From Bretschneidera sinensis (taxonomy: Eukaryota; Streptophyta; Magnoliopsida; Brassicales; Akaniaceae), in the NCBI GenBank assembly GCA_023935145.1, contig CM043704.1:95133873-95197872 (forward strand): 64,000 bases of DNA, in the 5' to 3' direction. How positions within the stretch are numbered: position 1 is the stretch's first letter; each line of letters starts with the position of its first letter. The notes below the pieces were generated by a model. The model was not told where the DNA came from and searched no databases. It was given only the letters and a program-made list of their open reading frames with translations. This document shows, piece after piece, positions 46,671 to 58,666 of the stretch. Position numbers and translations under genes: made by a program.

Positions 46671-49600
46671 ATGATTAAGCTATTTAAAGTCAAGGAAAAG
46701 CAGAGGGAAATTGCAGAAAGTGCCAATGGGAAGACACCTGTCAAGAAGCAGAGTGCAGGAGAATTACGTCTTCATAAAGGTTTCCTGTTTTATTTCCTCT
46801 AATGACAATTATATTTAATATGAAGTCCTTCCTTCAATATCTCAAAAAATAGGATTTCCTTGTTTAGCAGCTCTGTGGAGTTACCATTACTTCCCAAATT
46901 AATATCTGACATGCTATGTACTTTTCAAACAAAAATTGACATGCTATGTGGTGAAATTTTGGTCTGAAACATTTTTTTTGTGTTCTAAGCATCATGTGTA
47001 CAGTGTCCACTGTCTACCTTTTATCAAATGGCTCTCAGTTGTTGTAACTGACTTCATATATTATTTTCACATGCTTCATATTTTTGGGAATGTTAAAAAA
47101 TTAGTTATCACTGTTTTTCTATGAATGACCATACTTTATGAACGTTTATGTTTTCAGAGCTAGGAGTATCATGTCTTGTTTTAGTTGTTTGCTGCTATAT
47201 AAGTTTCTTCGGATCTTGCAAACTTATGATGGGATAAACCTCATATCTGTCTTATGTGTGACTTGGTACACGCTCATATAGAAGAATAATTGATTAACCT
47301 AATTTAATCGGGGGAATTTATATATAGAAGCGTGTTTTAATTTTTGACATTTCTCATCTTGTAGATATCACTGAACTGAATCTACAAAAAACTTGCAGCA
47401 TATCCTTTCCAAATGGAAAGGATGACTTGATGAACTTTGAGGTTACCATTCGGCCTGATGAAGGATATTATTTGTAAGTAATCTCTCGCCCTGCTTTATG
47501 CCTACTTTGTTTTGTTAAAGTGTCAAACTACAGTGTAAAGGCCCTTTTTGTCAAAGAGAAAATTTTTAACATGAGGAAGAGATCTATTTACAATGTAGCT
47601 CCTTACCTTCTTTTTTCTTCTTCACAACGTGAAAATCTGATTCCCCGAGAGCCTGATTTTGAAGGTTGGTTCTTTGGAACCTTCAGTGAAATATTTGGGC
47701 ATATTTGGTTAACAGTTTTCAGTTTTCAGAGTTTGAAAATTGTTTTCAAAAATAAAAACTGAAAACAGTTTTCTGGATAACTGTAACTCGAAAACTGTTT
47801 TCAAAACAAAAAGCAGTGAAATGTTGTTTGGATAATCTGATTTTGAAAACTGTTTTGAAAATAGAAAACTGTTTGGATATACCTTCTTGTAATTGTTTTC
47901 AGTTTAAATTTGAAATCTATATTAATTTTATTTCTAATATTTACTACATACAATTTTTAGCACATACCAGATACTTGAAAATAATTATTAATATTTTATT
48001 TTTAAAATATTAAGTTTTTTTTAATATATCATAGATCAAACATTGAAAACTCCTCTCCCTCCTCATATCAAGTATGTTTGTTTGTTAAATTAATTCTAAA
48101 AAAATTACAATAAAAAAACACAACACAACTTTCATAATTTGATAAAATGTGAATAACCAACCCATTATTCTTCTTGGAAAATGGTTCAATATCTAAAATA
48201 TGACATAGTTTTCTTGTTTAAAATAAGTTAGTTGAGGACAAATTTAAGATACAATAGTCATTGATCAAATACAACTCTAAGAAATTGATAAAATAGAAAT
48301 GAACGACCCAAAATTCTTCTTGCAAAAAAGTTTGCCTCAACTTCCCAATTTGGTTGGTTTGTCATCATTACACCCTATAAGTCAAATAATATATCAATAT
48401 ATGAAATATATTCTTAAGAATAACAAAAATAATTCAGTAAGTAAAAAAAAACTAAATTAAACACAAATAAGGACATTAAATTAACTAACTCTTACCGATA
48501 ATCATAACATTATTACTAGATATTCAATCAAATACCAAAACGGTCTGCCCACATCTGATTAGCAATAAACTCACGAAACAAAGCCATAGCTGCTGCACAC
48601 ACATCAGACAAATCAAATGTATAATTATTTGTAAATGTGCTCGACCCTCCTTCTCTTTCTACTTCATGGCATGAAAATTCTACATGGAGGCTTCTAACAG
48701 ATTAGTGCTTGGCCAAAACGCCCCAAATTTGGTGAACTTCAACATGATAAGCCCCCAGTATCTAAGTTCTATTTTATTATAACATTGAAATTTTATTTTC
48801 TGTTAAGTAAAGTTTGAACACATTTACAAATAAAAAAAACTAAATTAAACACAAATAAGGACATTAAATTATTTAACTCTTACCGACAAATCATAACATT
48901 ATTACCAGATATTCAATCAAATACCAAAACGGTCTGCCAACATCTGATTGGCAATAAACTCACGAAACACAGCCATAGCTGCTGCACACGCATCAGACAA
49001 ATCAAATTTATAATTATTTGTAAATGTGTTCGACCTCCCTTCGCTTTCTACTTCATGGCATGAAAATTCTACATGGAGGTTTCTAACAGATTAGTGCATG
49101 GCCAAAACGCCCCAACTTTGGTGAACTTCAACATGATAAGCCCCCAGTATGTAAGTTCTGTTTTGTTATAACATTGTAATTTTATTTTCTGTTAAGTAAA
49201 GTTTGAACACATTTTTAAAACCCGTGTGCAGAGTACAAATACTTGACTAAGCACTCTATTTTTTGTCTTACCTTTCCAAACCTTGAAAATAAGGGCATAA
49301 ACTGCATTCTCAAATGTATTTAGAATTCATTTTACCCTCAAGTTGATTTTGAATACTGCCTGAAAAAGAAAAACTGACCTCAATACAATATTACTGCCTG
49401 AAAAAGAAAAACTATGACCTCAATATAATATTAGATATAAGGAATAAACCACTTGTGTGACTATTTTCTGCCCCTAAATAATAATAGTAGACATTTGCAT
49501 AACAAGGCACAATTTGTCTTATGATAAATAGATGTGGGCAAATTTAACATGGCACCATATATTTGAATGCCCAACAAAATATCAAGGATGATATGCTCGG

Positions 49601-52600
49601 GGACAATGTCAAAGTGAATCAATACCTCTTACAGGCATCAGAAACTAACTATTTCAAAACATGAAGGAAGTTACAAGAAGTCACTAGTAGCACCATTTTC
49701 CACTAAATTCAATTCAAGACAAACTGCTGAACAAGAACATAAAGTATAAAGAATGGCCAATCAAAAGAACATGAGAAGATTTAAAATTTTCAAGCTGAAG
49801 CCAATTGCCCTGTCATTAACTCACATCTTTCACTTTTGTCACCTGCGAGATTTACCCATCTAGAGTGTACCATTATCTGGGATCATTCTATGCGACAAAG
49901 CACAAAGCACAAAGAATATGCTTGACTTGCATCATTAAGATGATTCCATGAAATTTATGTTTACAATCAGTGAGATCAGTATGATCTCACAATGCTCAGT
50001 AATTTTCTATACAAAAAGTTACATGAGCATCTAAGCGTCAAGTACAGAGGAAACATACAAATATAAACGACTGACATATAAAGAAACAATCTTCCTCTCT
50101 GCAAAAGCCTATTTTCAACATTATAAGAGGACTTTTATTTACAGATACTCCTAATTGGTCTCAATATAGATTTGCTCCATTGCTTTAGAATCAGGTGAAC
50201 GCAAACTTATGGGCTTTCACAGAACTCCATTTCCTGATATTCCACAATGAAACAATTCAAGTAAGACCACCACAGGAATTTTATTAGTAATAAATAAACA
50301 GGACCCTTGAAAGATCCAATCGCCCATGTATGCAGAGAATGTTTACGAAGTTATGTGTGATGCTTTAAAGTAAGTAGCAGACCTATAAACCAGATATCAT
50401 TCCCTAAAACTATTAAAAGTGTAAATCATACCATGTAAAAGTTGATTAGAAGAAAATAAGCATGCAGAAGGTATTACTTATATAAAAAAAGCATGTAGAA
50501 GGAATTGATAAATGCCAGCTCTGATATTGAATTCTATTTTCTTTAATCTAACAGCATTCATTTTCTGGATATTGAACAAGGTCCAATTCATCAGAAGAAG
50601 AAAAGCAAACCAGTTCATGCATAATAGTTAGTAGACTTTCCTCCACTAGATAGTCATGTCCTGCTATTCGTAACTTTATTTGCTTCAAGTCTACATATTT
50701 TATTAGAGCACAAAATGTTTGGTGTGATTATATAAGGTCACAACAAATAAATCACAAGCTTGCCTAACTGATAATCAAAAGGATTCTTAGGACTTACGTT
50801 TCCACCAGCAGACCTGACAATGGCAGTTATGGTTGCAACAGCAGGCTGAACATGAGCTGCTATGCGTATGTTATATCCTTTAAGCGGAGCTTGTGGTCTA
50901 GCTTTTGCTCTAAGAACTGCTTTTTCCAACTCAATTCTGTACTTAAGTAGATAATCATCATCGTTTAATACATAAGAAGATTCATCTGTGCATTAAAGAT
51001 GCAATGTTAGTAAGACACTCAAAACTTTCTTTGATAAGTATTGAACACCAAAAAGGTAAATATTCCTTTCAACTCACCCACAAATCTACCCTCCCTGAAG
51101 CTTTCTTTTAACCAACTGGGCGAAACTATCCAAGCTCTGCATTAGCAGCCACACCTACATGTTATAAATTGTAATACATAACCAACAATTAAGTTTATAT
51201 GTACAGAAATGCATCCATTTCAAAACATACAGAATAGTAAGGGAACCTCAGAACAAAGAGGCCAATGATAAGAGGAACTATATGTTGAAGGAAAAGATCA
51301 ATATAAGTTAGGGGAGCTAATTGAAAACTGTGATGACAAATCAGTCCTTAAAAATAATGCATCTTCTGATAGCGTACAATATTGCAGGTCCTGTAGCATG
51401 CACATTAACCTTTCCAGATTCTTTCAACATTCTTTTACATATGGGTTGCAAACTTGCAACTGAACAAGATTATCTGCTTTCCAACTATTGTTAATATTAT
51501 AAAATAAATCACAAGTTCTGTTGACGGTTTACTCTGAAACACTCAGAGAAACCATTGCCCTTCTCCAATATTCACCTCCAGCATTTTTCTTTTCAACATA
51601 AACATACGCAGAAAATATAACAAATAAGCACCATATAATAATTACAAGAAGACATGAGAACTTCTTTAAAGTTCAAGAGCTACACAAAAAAAGCAAAATA
51701 CATCTGTTAAATTACAGATAATAATTTATCTCTTGCACGCTTACAAAGTCCTTCTATAAACTTAAAACATTTCAATCCAAACGTAGGTAAATACCAAAAG
51801 ATTAGACATTTCCAATACAAAATTTAGCAAAATGCATATCCCATAAACAGAAAAGAAACTAGAATCAGGAGAAAGAAAGAAATTAAAAACTCTGGTTTGC
51901 AGTTCCAAGGAAATCTTCAAAACAAAAACAAAAAATTAGGACTAATTCTGAATTGACAAAATTATTAAGCAAAGAAACTAAAACCCAGTGGATTTTACAT
52001 TCAGTCTCTTCAACAAATAAAATTTTAAATATCTCTGGATGTGAAATAATGAAGGAGAAAGGTCAGGTAGCTAAAATTTTGCATGATGATAACTGGATAT
52101 AGCAAATCATACGATAGCAAAGTGTAATAAACTTAAGAAACAAATGAATAAAACAATATGACATAAGCAGGATATCATTCTGATTATCCAACTAAGACTA
52201 ACCCTGAACAGAGAGCAGTTCAGAAATTCAAAGTTTTTCTCTTCTCATGTGACAACATGTGTGCTCACACTGCCATCAGAGGTAACAAAGCCGCCTATTT
52301 TTTCAATCACCTGTACAAAAAATAACAGAGTAAAAACAGTTAGTGCTTTACAAACGCCCGTATAAAGTTGCAGGAAATCACAACGTAATCTATATAATGC
52401 AACAAAAGTGATCAGACCAAGATGAGAGGAAACTGAAGCAAACAGAAATATCAATTCCTTGAATAAACTGGTCGAATCGATTCACTAACTTGACGAATAG
52501 ACATTCATGTACAGATGACAAGGAAGAAAATCATCGATTAATAACACAAAGATATTTAATCGATAAAGAAAGAAAGAAAAAAAAGGAAATGATTAAACAA

Positions 52601-54305
52601 AACATGATCCTTTCAAAATTATCTAAAAAGACATGTATGGATGAATTATAGAGACACATTTCAACTGAAAAAAATAGTACCAAGACCTAACATACCATTA
52701 CATAGCCCCAAATTTTATATATTTAGAAAACACAGAAAATTTTCCACCACATTTAATCTTGCCTTTTGATTTCCTGTATCTTAATCCAATGTAAGCTTGG
52801 TAGAAACTCGCTACCTATATACCAAAATCTCTAGAAAAATAAAATAAAATTGTTCATGAGAGGATTTTGATTCTCTGCAATTAGGGCTTTGATGATTGGC
52901 GTCGATCTTTGAAACATGTTTGGAAATAATGTTGGAAAGAGAAAATGAAAACTTGAGGAAACTTACCAGAGAAGTCGTGCCTGGCAGAGTGACGGCGGCA
53001 GGCTGACGGTCACCTTCTGGGTTTCAGTTGTATGGGTGGTGGAGAGGAAGAAGTCATGATCTGTGAGAGAAGAGGAAGAATGAAAGCACAGAGAAGAGAA
53101 AAGAGGAAATAGGGAGAGAGAAAAGGGTGGAAGGAGTTGCACTGAGAGAGGGGAAAGATGGCGAGAAAACTTTCGAGAAGAAGGGGCTGGGATGCTATCC
53201 TTGCTTTTGAAACCAACTCGATCGAGAGAAGAGAGAAGAGAGAGCAGAGAGCAGGAAGTCGCGTTTTTAGGGATGAAAAATGAAAATGAAAACCGAAAAC
53301 TCCGTTTTGGAGTTTTCGAAATCTAGTTTTACAAAACTGATTTTTGCAAAACGGTTTTTAAAAACTGTTATCCAAACACATGAAACAGTTTTTGAAAACT
53401 GTTTTCAGTTTTCAAAAACTGTAAACAAACAAGCCCTTTGCAACTTTAGTAATTGAACTTTTGCATGATTCTGTACTTCAAAAGGTGGGCTGGGGGCTCT
53501 TGTGCCAGTTTTAGAGGAAGCCTGTTTTTAATTCCTCTGTTTTGAATCATAATGGCCTTTTGCACTGATAAGGTATGGCTGTATGGGCTGGACTATCTAA
53601 TGTCTGGTTCAGTTCCACATATCAAATCGTGGAGCTTAGAATGCATACCGGAGTGAACTACTCTATTTTATTAGCTTAATGTTCTCATGAAAGATAATGT
53701 TTCTTTCACGTGGTCTAAATTATGATATCTTATGTCATTCTTTCGTGGGTGCAAGCTATGAGGATTTAGCCTTTTTTTTTCTTTTGTCACAGAGGTGGTA
53801 CGTTTTTGTTTTCTTTCCAAGTTTCCCCTGTATACCCCCATGAGGCACCAAAGATCAAGTGCAAGACGATGGTAAATGAGCAAATCCTGTTTACTAAAAA
53901 TGGTCCTTTTCCCCCTGTTCCTCAATAATGTTGTTTGGTGCGTGTAGTAAGTTTGTGCATCTATTTTTGCAGGTGTACCACCCTAATATCGATTTGGAAG
54001 GAAATGTCTGCCTGAATATTCTAAGAGAAGATTGGAAACCTGTTCTGAGCATAAACACCGTAATTTATGGACTGTTTCATCTTTTCATGGTAAGAATTTT
54101 CCTCTCGTCAGTGGTTATTCTAGCTTGGGTGATCCAGTTTTGTTAACATGTCATGGTGTACATGCAGCAACCCAATTATGAGGATCCTCTCAACCACGAT
54201 GCAGCTGCAGTTTTAAGGGATCATCCAGACGTGTTTGAATCCAATGTGAGATACGCAATGGAGGGTAGATATGTCGAGCATACCTTATTCACTAGGTGCA
54301 TCTAG
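46671..54305 (+). CDS. RCE1: NEDD8-conjugating enzyme E2 (RCE1/UBC12 type)
   Basis: Coding exons 46671-46779, 47365-47473, 53793-53871, 53973-54089 and 54168-54305 splice in frame to 183 residues, the family length. The start [13 protein letters not shown] is the E1/E3 docking tail of UBC12. Then come [54 protein letters not shown] at 102-104 and the catalytic Cys112 in [13 protein letters not shown]. It transfers RUB/NEDD8 to cullins, activating SCF-type ligases used in auxin signalling. The last 60 residues are unusual: LFMQPNYEDP where LFTEPN is common, and [18 protein letters not shown] against a usual GGYVGQTFFPRCM, suggesting a diverged paralogue. The 6.3-kb intron between exons 2 and 3 holds captured BRCT sequence. 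Confidence 0.94.
48441..49217. repeat. tandem duplication, two units of about 389 bp
   Basis: 48441-48829 and 48831-49217 are nearly identical (aaacggtctgcc, cacatctgatt, cataagcccccagtat blocks). The minus strand of each has a short open end, [16 protein letters not shown], faintly like the tail of plant PIF/Harbinger-type nucleases; this similarity is weak. Confidence 0.8.
49220..50790. other. intronic sequence without recognised feature
   Basis: No gene, missing BRCT exon or repeat pair was recognised between the tandem duplication and the BRCT exons. Confidence 0.4.
50798..53057 (-). pseudogene. BRCT-domain gene fragment, four exons
   Basis: Minus-strand exons: 52967-53057 (start MTSSSPPPI, then a frame change before [12 protein letters not shown]), 52203-52310 ([20 protein letters not shown], then a frameshift and a TGA inside KTLNF-TALCSG), 51078-51136 ([18 protein letters not shown]) and 50798-50985 ([16 protein letters not shown], then [14 protein letters not shown] and AIVRSAGGN, the start of a second BRCT). 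Splice borders are mostly intact. Later exons that should complete the second BRCT are absent. It resembles plant BRCT proteins linked to DNA-damage response; the parent gene must lie elsewhere. It is nested, opposite in strand, in the RCE1 intron. Confidence 0.85.
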
Positions 54306-55305
54306 CTGCTGCTTGTGTTATAAAAGCACCAAATTTGCTTGAAGGTTCAAGGGCTGTATATTTCTCGCCAGGCTTCTTTCTTGCCTGGTGTGCTGATGGA
54401 ATACAAATTCTTCACAACCGTGCAAAGACACTGTAACATGTTTGTATGCTTCTGTAACTTTGTGACATGTTTGCGATATTGGCTGGGGACTCATTATTTT
54501 CTTTATTTTGATATGAATCAATAGGGAGGTGTGGATTTGACACTTAGTGATTTATTTATTTCTTCTATATTTATTGGGAAAAAGCATGCTATTTGACTTT
54601 ATGCCAAGGAAAATTATGCTTATGCTGCAACTTATATTTTCATTTACCTTTACTTTTTTCTTTCATGTCTTCTTGTAAGTTAAATTTCAACAAATTGTTG
54701 ATATGATTTTACAGGAAACTCCAATCTCATTTGTTTTACTCCGTACAAGCTTTACTTGTAAACCAAAATTCAATCTGGAGAGTTTGAAGAAGTAGAGTGC
54801 TTTAAATTTATTTCTAGCTCTATTATGACACTTAATTTTGAATGGGTTTAAAGAAAAACTGTAAGCAAATTGGATGGCCCATCGAAACTGCACAACTTTA
54901 TCATGCCATTTCTTTTTTTCTTTTGGAATTTGAGATGAGTTCTGCTCTTTTTTGGTCTGCCTGCAACCATGAAGGTTTCATAACTGCAATTTATGAGCAC
55001 TGAAAACACAGAAACAGGTGTGTCTGAGTGTCCAATCCCAAGCAGATAGCTTTATGATAGAGCAAATTTTTTGAAAAGTTGTTGTTCAACGATTATTACA
55101 TGTTTAGTTAGGATAAAAATATATTGTACTTGTTGCTTACACTAGCATTTGGAATATTTGAAGAAGCATAGACAAATACTTGTAATTAAATAAACTAAAT
55201 TTTAAATGAATTTTAAATTGAATTCAAACAACGAAATTGAAATTCTAACTCCATAGAATTAAAATTTCAAATCAATTTTAATCCTATATAACTAAAAAAC
55301 ACCAT
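54306..55305. other. 3' region of RCE1 and spacer
   Basis: The first few hundred bases after the stop probably hold the RCE1 3' untranslated region; no clear polyadenylation signal is singled out. No other gene is visible. Confidence 0.45.
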
Positions 55306-55308
55306 TAG

Positions 55309-55480
55309 TTGCCCCAGGGCATATGGCGTAGTGATAAGTTCGGCTTTCGAGATGACGGTTCCCTCGTGAGGTCTCGGGTTCAAGTCTTGTCACTGCGCTG
55401 CACATCCTGCGATTTACATCCTCCACAGGATCCTAGGACAAAGATTGTGGAGACAATCGTAATGATTCGGTTTAAGTATT
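55309..55480 (+). mobile_element. tRNA-derived SINE
   Basis: A tRNA-like head has an A box (tggcgtagtgat, 55324-55335) and a B box (gggttcaagtc, 55376-55386) with normal spacing for internal RNA polymerase III promoters. It is followed by a non-tRNA body (about 55400-55480). It cannot fold as a full tRNA. The exact 3' end is uncertain. Confidence 0.8.
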
Positions 55481-55995
55481 TGAAGTCAACATTCATCTCA
55501 ACTTGGTTCGGTTTGATTTGACATACCTGCATGTTTGTATTTATATTCAAATACATAGATAAAATTCTCTAAACAAGTATAATGTTAAAAAGATCATCTT
55601 ACTTTAACGAAAACACTACTGTACATTAGTCCTACTAATTTACAAGGTTTTTGTATTAAAATTTTCACTAGACTTAAAAAAAAATAGAAGTTAATATTAT
55701 CTAAAGAAAAAACTTATTATACGAACCGTTCAATAAAGTATTACTCTGTATTAATTAAACTAAATTAATTGAGGAGCAATTTTAATTTAAGTTTGAGCTT
55801 GAGTGCAATTGAGTTTGAGCTCGCTCACTCGAACTCGCAAATTGATATAGCTCGTGAGTTAAGATCGAGCAATATTTTTATAGCTCCTGCTCGAAATCAT
55901 ATTTATATATTTCGCCAAGTTTGCGCATTGAGTTGTGCATGGCCACGAGAGGAGACTAAAGACTCTCAATTGTGAAACGGATTTTTATATCTTTT
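55481..55995. other. AT-rich spacer with GAGCTCG-type repeat
   Basis: About 55785-55880 has gagcttgag, gagctcgctcac and gctcgtgag words like the stretch near 7900. No gene is visible. Confidence 0.35.
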
Positions 55996-55999
55996 TGAG

Positions 56000-56245
56000 C
56001 AGATTTTTACAGCTTTTTGAGGATGCAAGCATTTCCCTTCATCCATTTGACCCTCCGATTGAGGACTGCAGGGAACTCACGGGAAGAAACTGCATTTGCC
56101 ACCTTCACCACACCTTGTAGGAAGGAAACATTGTTGCAGACCTTATGGCTAAATTTGCCACAAAAATCCAAGCCGCTCTTCCCAACTGATATCTTCTCCC
56201 TTCTGCAAGCTGATATGTTGGGTGTAGCCTTGACTAAAACCTGGT
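56000..56245 (+). pseudogene. LINE-type (non-LTR) RNase H C-terminal fragment
   Basis: Plus frames give IEDCRELTGRNCICHLHHTL, a stop, then EGNIVADLMAKFATKIQ and LLQADMLGVA. This is the HHTxREGNxVADxLAKxG RNase H signature and tail of plant LINE ORF2. Only about 75 residues remain, with an internal TAG. Confidence 0.85.
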
Positions 56246-56249
56246 CAAG

Positions 56250-56600
56250 TCTTGTAATCATAGCACCAAGGATTAAAAAAAAGAACTATGAGAACAAATA
56301 GATCAATCATTTAAAGAGGCAAAACACAACCCACACTTTTATTAATGAATGTTATAATGCAATCAAATTGAAGAATCTGAAACCCTACACAAACGAAAAA
56401 TGCCAGACTTTGCACAAACAATGGAGCTATATATGGACCCAGAATCAACTAATATTGGAAACAGGTATATTAAGCTAAAAAAAATGATACTATGATAAAA
56501 GGATAGCCTCCTGGGAAATCCAAAATCTATTTACACATGATACCTGAAGACCATCACGAAACAGTGTTATGGACCAAGGGACATAGGACATGAATGTTGA
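56250..56600. other. 3' flank of the FQR1-like gene
   Basis: Short spacer, probably including the quinone reductase 3' untranslated region (minus strand). Nothing else recognised. Confidence 0.4.
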
Positions 56601-56608
56601 AAGTTTGC

Positions 56609-58666
56609 CTAGTCGGCGTTTTCACCAGGTGCAATTCGACGGGCAAACCTCTTCACTATTGTGGCCATGTACTTTCCCTGATGCTCGGCAAGAGCCAGCT
56701 CTGTTTCACTTGGTTCCCTTGTGCCATCACCAGAAAAAACTCCCGCGCCATATGGAGACCCTCCCCTAATGGAGTCCAAACTGAACATACCAGCACCAAA
56801 GGTGTAACCAATAGGAACATAAAGCATTCCATGGTGGACTAATTGAGTGATTGCTGTCCATCTGCAATATTAACATAACAAATTATTTGGAGGAAAATCG
56901 TAATTACAAGCATTGCAAAAAGAGCAAGTGTCCTTGAAATAAGCACAGATCTTTCTTCACAAATTCAGAGTTTCACAAGAACAATATCAGTTTATGTTAT
57001 TTATCAACAAAACTAAACCATATTCAGTCAGGGATCCATCATTTGGTTGTAGTCTCAAATTTTCACAAGCTTTTGCATTCGGAAAATAAAATGCATGACT
57101 GTACCAAGTAAGAGGTACTTGAGGAAATCAAAAGTTAGTGGTGCAAAATCCTAGATTACATTTTCATTAGGAATTCGATGAAAATAGGACGGTAGTTCCT
57201 AAAGAGATGATATCTCAGTCCTGGCATAAGTTTTCTTAATTTGGGTTCATCCACAAAACTTATTTTTCTTTTGGGGTTAAGAGTACTGACATCTATAAAT
57301 GAGAAATCCTCTTTGAGTCTTGAATACTCAGTATAGGTTCCAAGTACATGGTTTTCTTCAGGATCAGAATGTGAAAGAGTTGGTAATGCTTTCGCCAGCA
57401 GTAACCATAAGAAGTGTACCTATGATCCTGCGCTAAGAGTATCAACCATACAGGTAGGAATTCACTTTCAGCAAGAATAGTAACACCAGGTACTCTTCCA
57501 GAAAGAGGAAAACCAACTACCATCTACAACATGAACTGCTGACTAACAGCCTCCAAGATTATTTAGCCACGAAAACAGTCACTATGTAAGCTTAAGTCGT
57601 TGCATCTAATAATTACCAATCTTAACAGCCTCCAGAACAAATTCCATTTCTATTATTTGAAATCAAATCATAAACATCAAAATTTAATTATACAAGTGTA
57701 GCTGTGCAGAAAAGAATATGGTAACGATCATGCAACATTGCAACCTACAAATAACAGGTAAGAGAACCATACATCTAATTGTACCGAACTTATCAAGAAA
57801 GAATTTTAAACCAACATTTCTTCAAGAACAACCAACTCATCAACTTTAGTCACATGATATCACTAACAAAATCCAACAATTCCAGGCCCAACATTAGATG
57901 AAGAATTAAATAATGTTTCCATGAGATATTAGCCTTCCAATAATCTAGTTTCTACCAACACAAATAAAGTTATCAAGACAACAATAACAAAATATATATT
58001 CCTCACAAAATTAACCAACAAAATGAACACTAACCACATAATATCATCACTGAAAACACCAATTCTTAACAGAACCAAGCAAACGCAAACATTATACTCA
58101 TGCAGTGGTCTCCTGCCCACCACCCTGCGTTCCTGTACTCACGAAGAACCCGGCAGGCATGCCTGCAAGCCTCTGCCCCACCCACAACTCCGTCGTGTTG
58201 TCAAAAAAGGTCTTCATTTGTGCAGCCATAGACCCAAACCTTGTTGGGAATCCAAACAATAATCCATCAGCCTGCACCAACTCATCAACCGATATCACAG
58301 GCACCTCATTGCTCTTTTCGGGAACCCTCATCTGCCCCAAAACTTCCGTTGGCGGTGTCTCCGGGACCGGAACAAGACTCCTTCAACGCCATCAATGGAA
58401 CCCACACATCTCTTCATCTTTCTTTCCAAGCACTCAACATGGCCATCCATTGAGTAGAAAACTATGAAAATTTTCAGTTTCTTGATTACTTTTTGTCGCT
58501 GTGCGGTGCTGTTTTGAACTGGGGTTGTTGTATTTGCTATTGTTGTTGGGGTTTGATTTTTGGCAAGAGTAAGACCATTCCTTCCTGGGTTTGAGGGATA
58601 TTGATCTGAGACTCCTATTGGTGACCTTTTCTTGCTTGGCACACACCCACTTCCTTTACCCAGCAA
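56609..58666 (-). pseudogene. FQR1-like NAD(P)H:quinone oxidoreductase, damaged
   Basis: Two exons: 58102-58666 and 56609-56861. The start MLGKGSGCVPSKKR and a Thr/Asn-rich linker match the subtype with an N-terminal extension. Then come the flavodoxin-like core KIFIVFYSMDGHVE (FMN site), VPET, ADGLLFGFPTRFGSMAAQMK, PAGFFVSTGTQGGGQETTA, and in exon 2 TAITQLVHHGMLYVPIGYTF and GGSPYGAGVFSGDGTREPSE. The family makes two-electron, FMN-dependent quinone reduction using NAD(P)H. Two lesions are visible: one G is missing between VLFR and VPET (about 58366-58371), and the exon 1 donor reads GC followed by atgagt rather than gtgagt, while the exon 2 acceptor (ttgcag) is normal. Either alone could be a sequencing error; both suggest a pseudogene. 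The family assignment is firm. Confidence 0.85.
56862..58101 (-). other. intron of the FQR1-like gene
   Basis: 1.24 kb between the two exons, AT-rich, no nested gene seen. Its 5' end lacks GT (see the gene entry). Confidence 0.7.

Larger units (their letters stand above)
47697..53436 (-). mobile_element. possible gene-capturing (Pack-type) DNA transposon in RCE1 intron
   Basis: The left edge (gggcatatttggttaacagt) and the complement of the right edge (gggcttgtttgtttacagtt) are alike, and both are followed by about 150-200 bp rich in gaaaactgttttc-type words, forming long imperfect inverted ends. Between them lie four exons of a BRCT gene with its leader. This resembles Mutator-like elements that carry gene pieces, but no transposase is seen and I could not find a target duplication, so the class is inference. 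Confidence 0.55.

Noticed and set aside
55309..55390. tRNA gene
   Set aside because: A and B boxes are present, but no proper acceptor stem or anticodon arm forms and a non-tRNA body follows, as in a SINE.
56862..58101. U12-type AT-AC intron in the FQR1-like gene
   Set aside because: The donor lacks the ATATCC consensus and the acceptor is AG, so a mutated GT donor is simpler.
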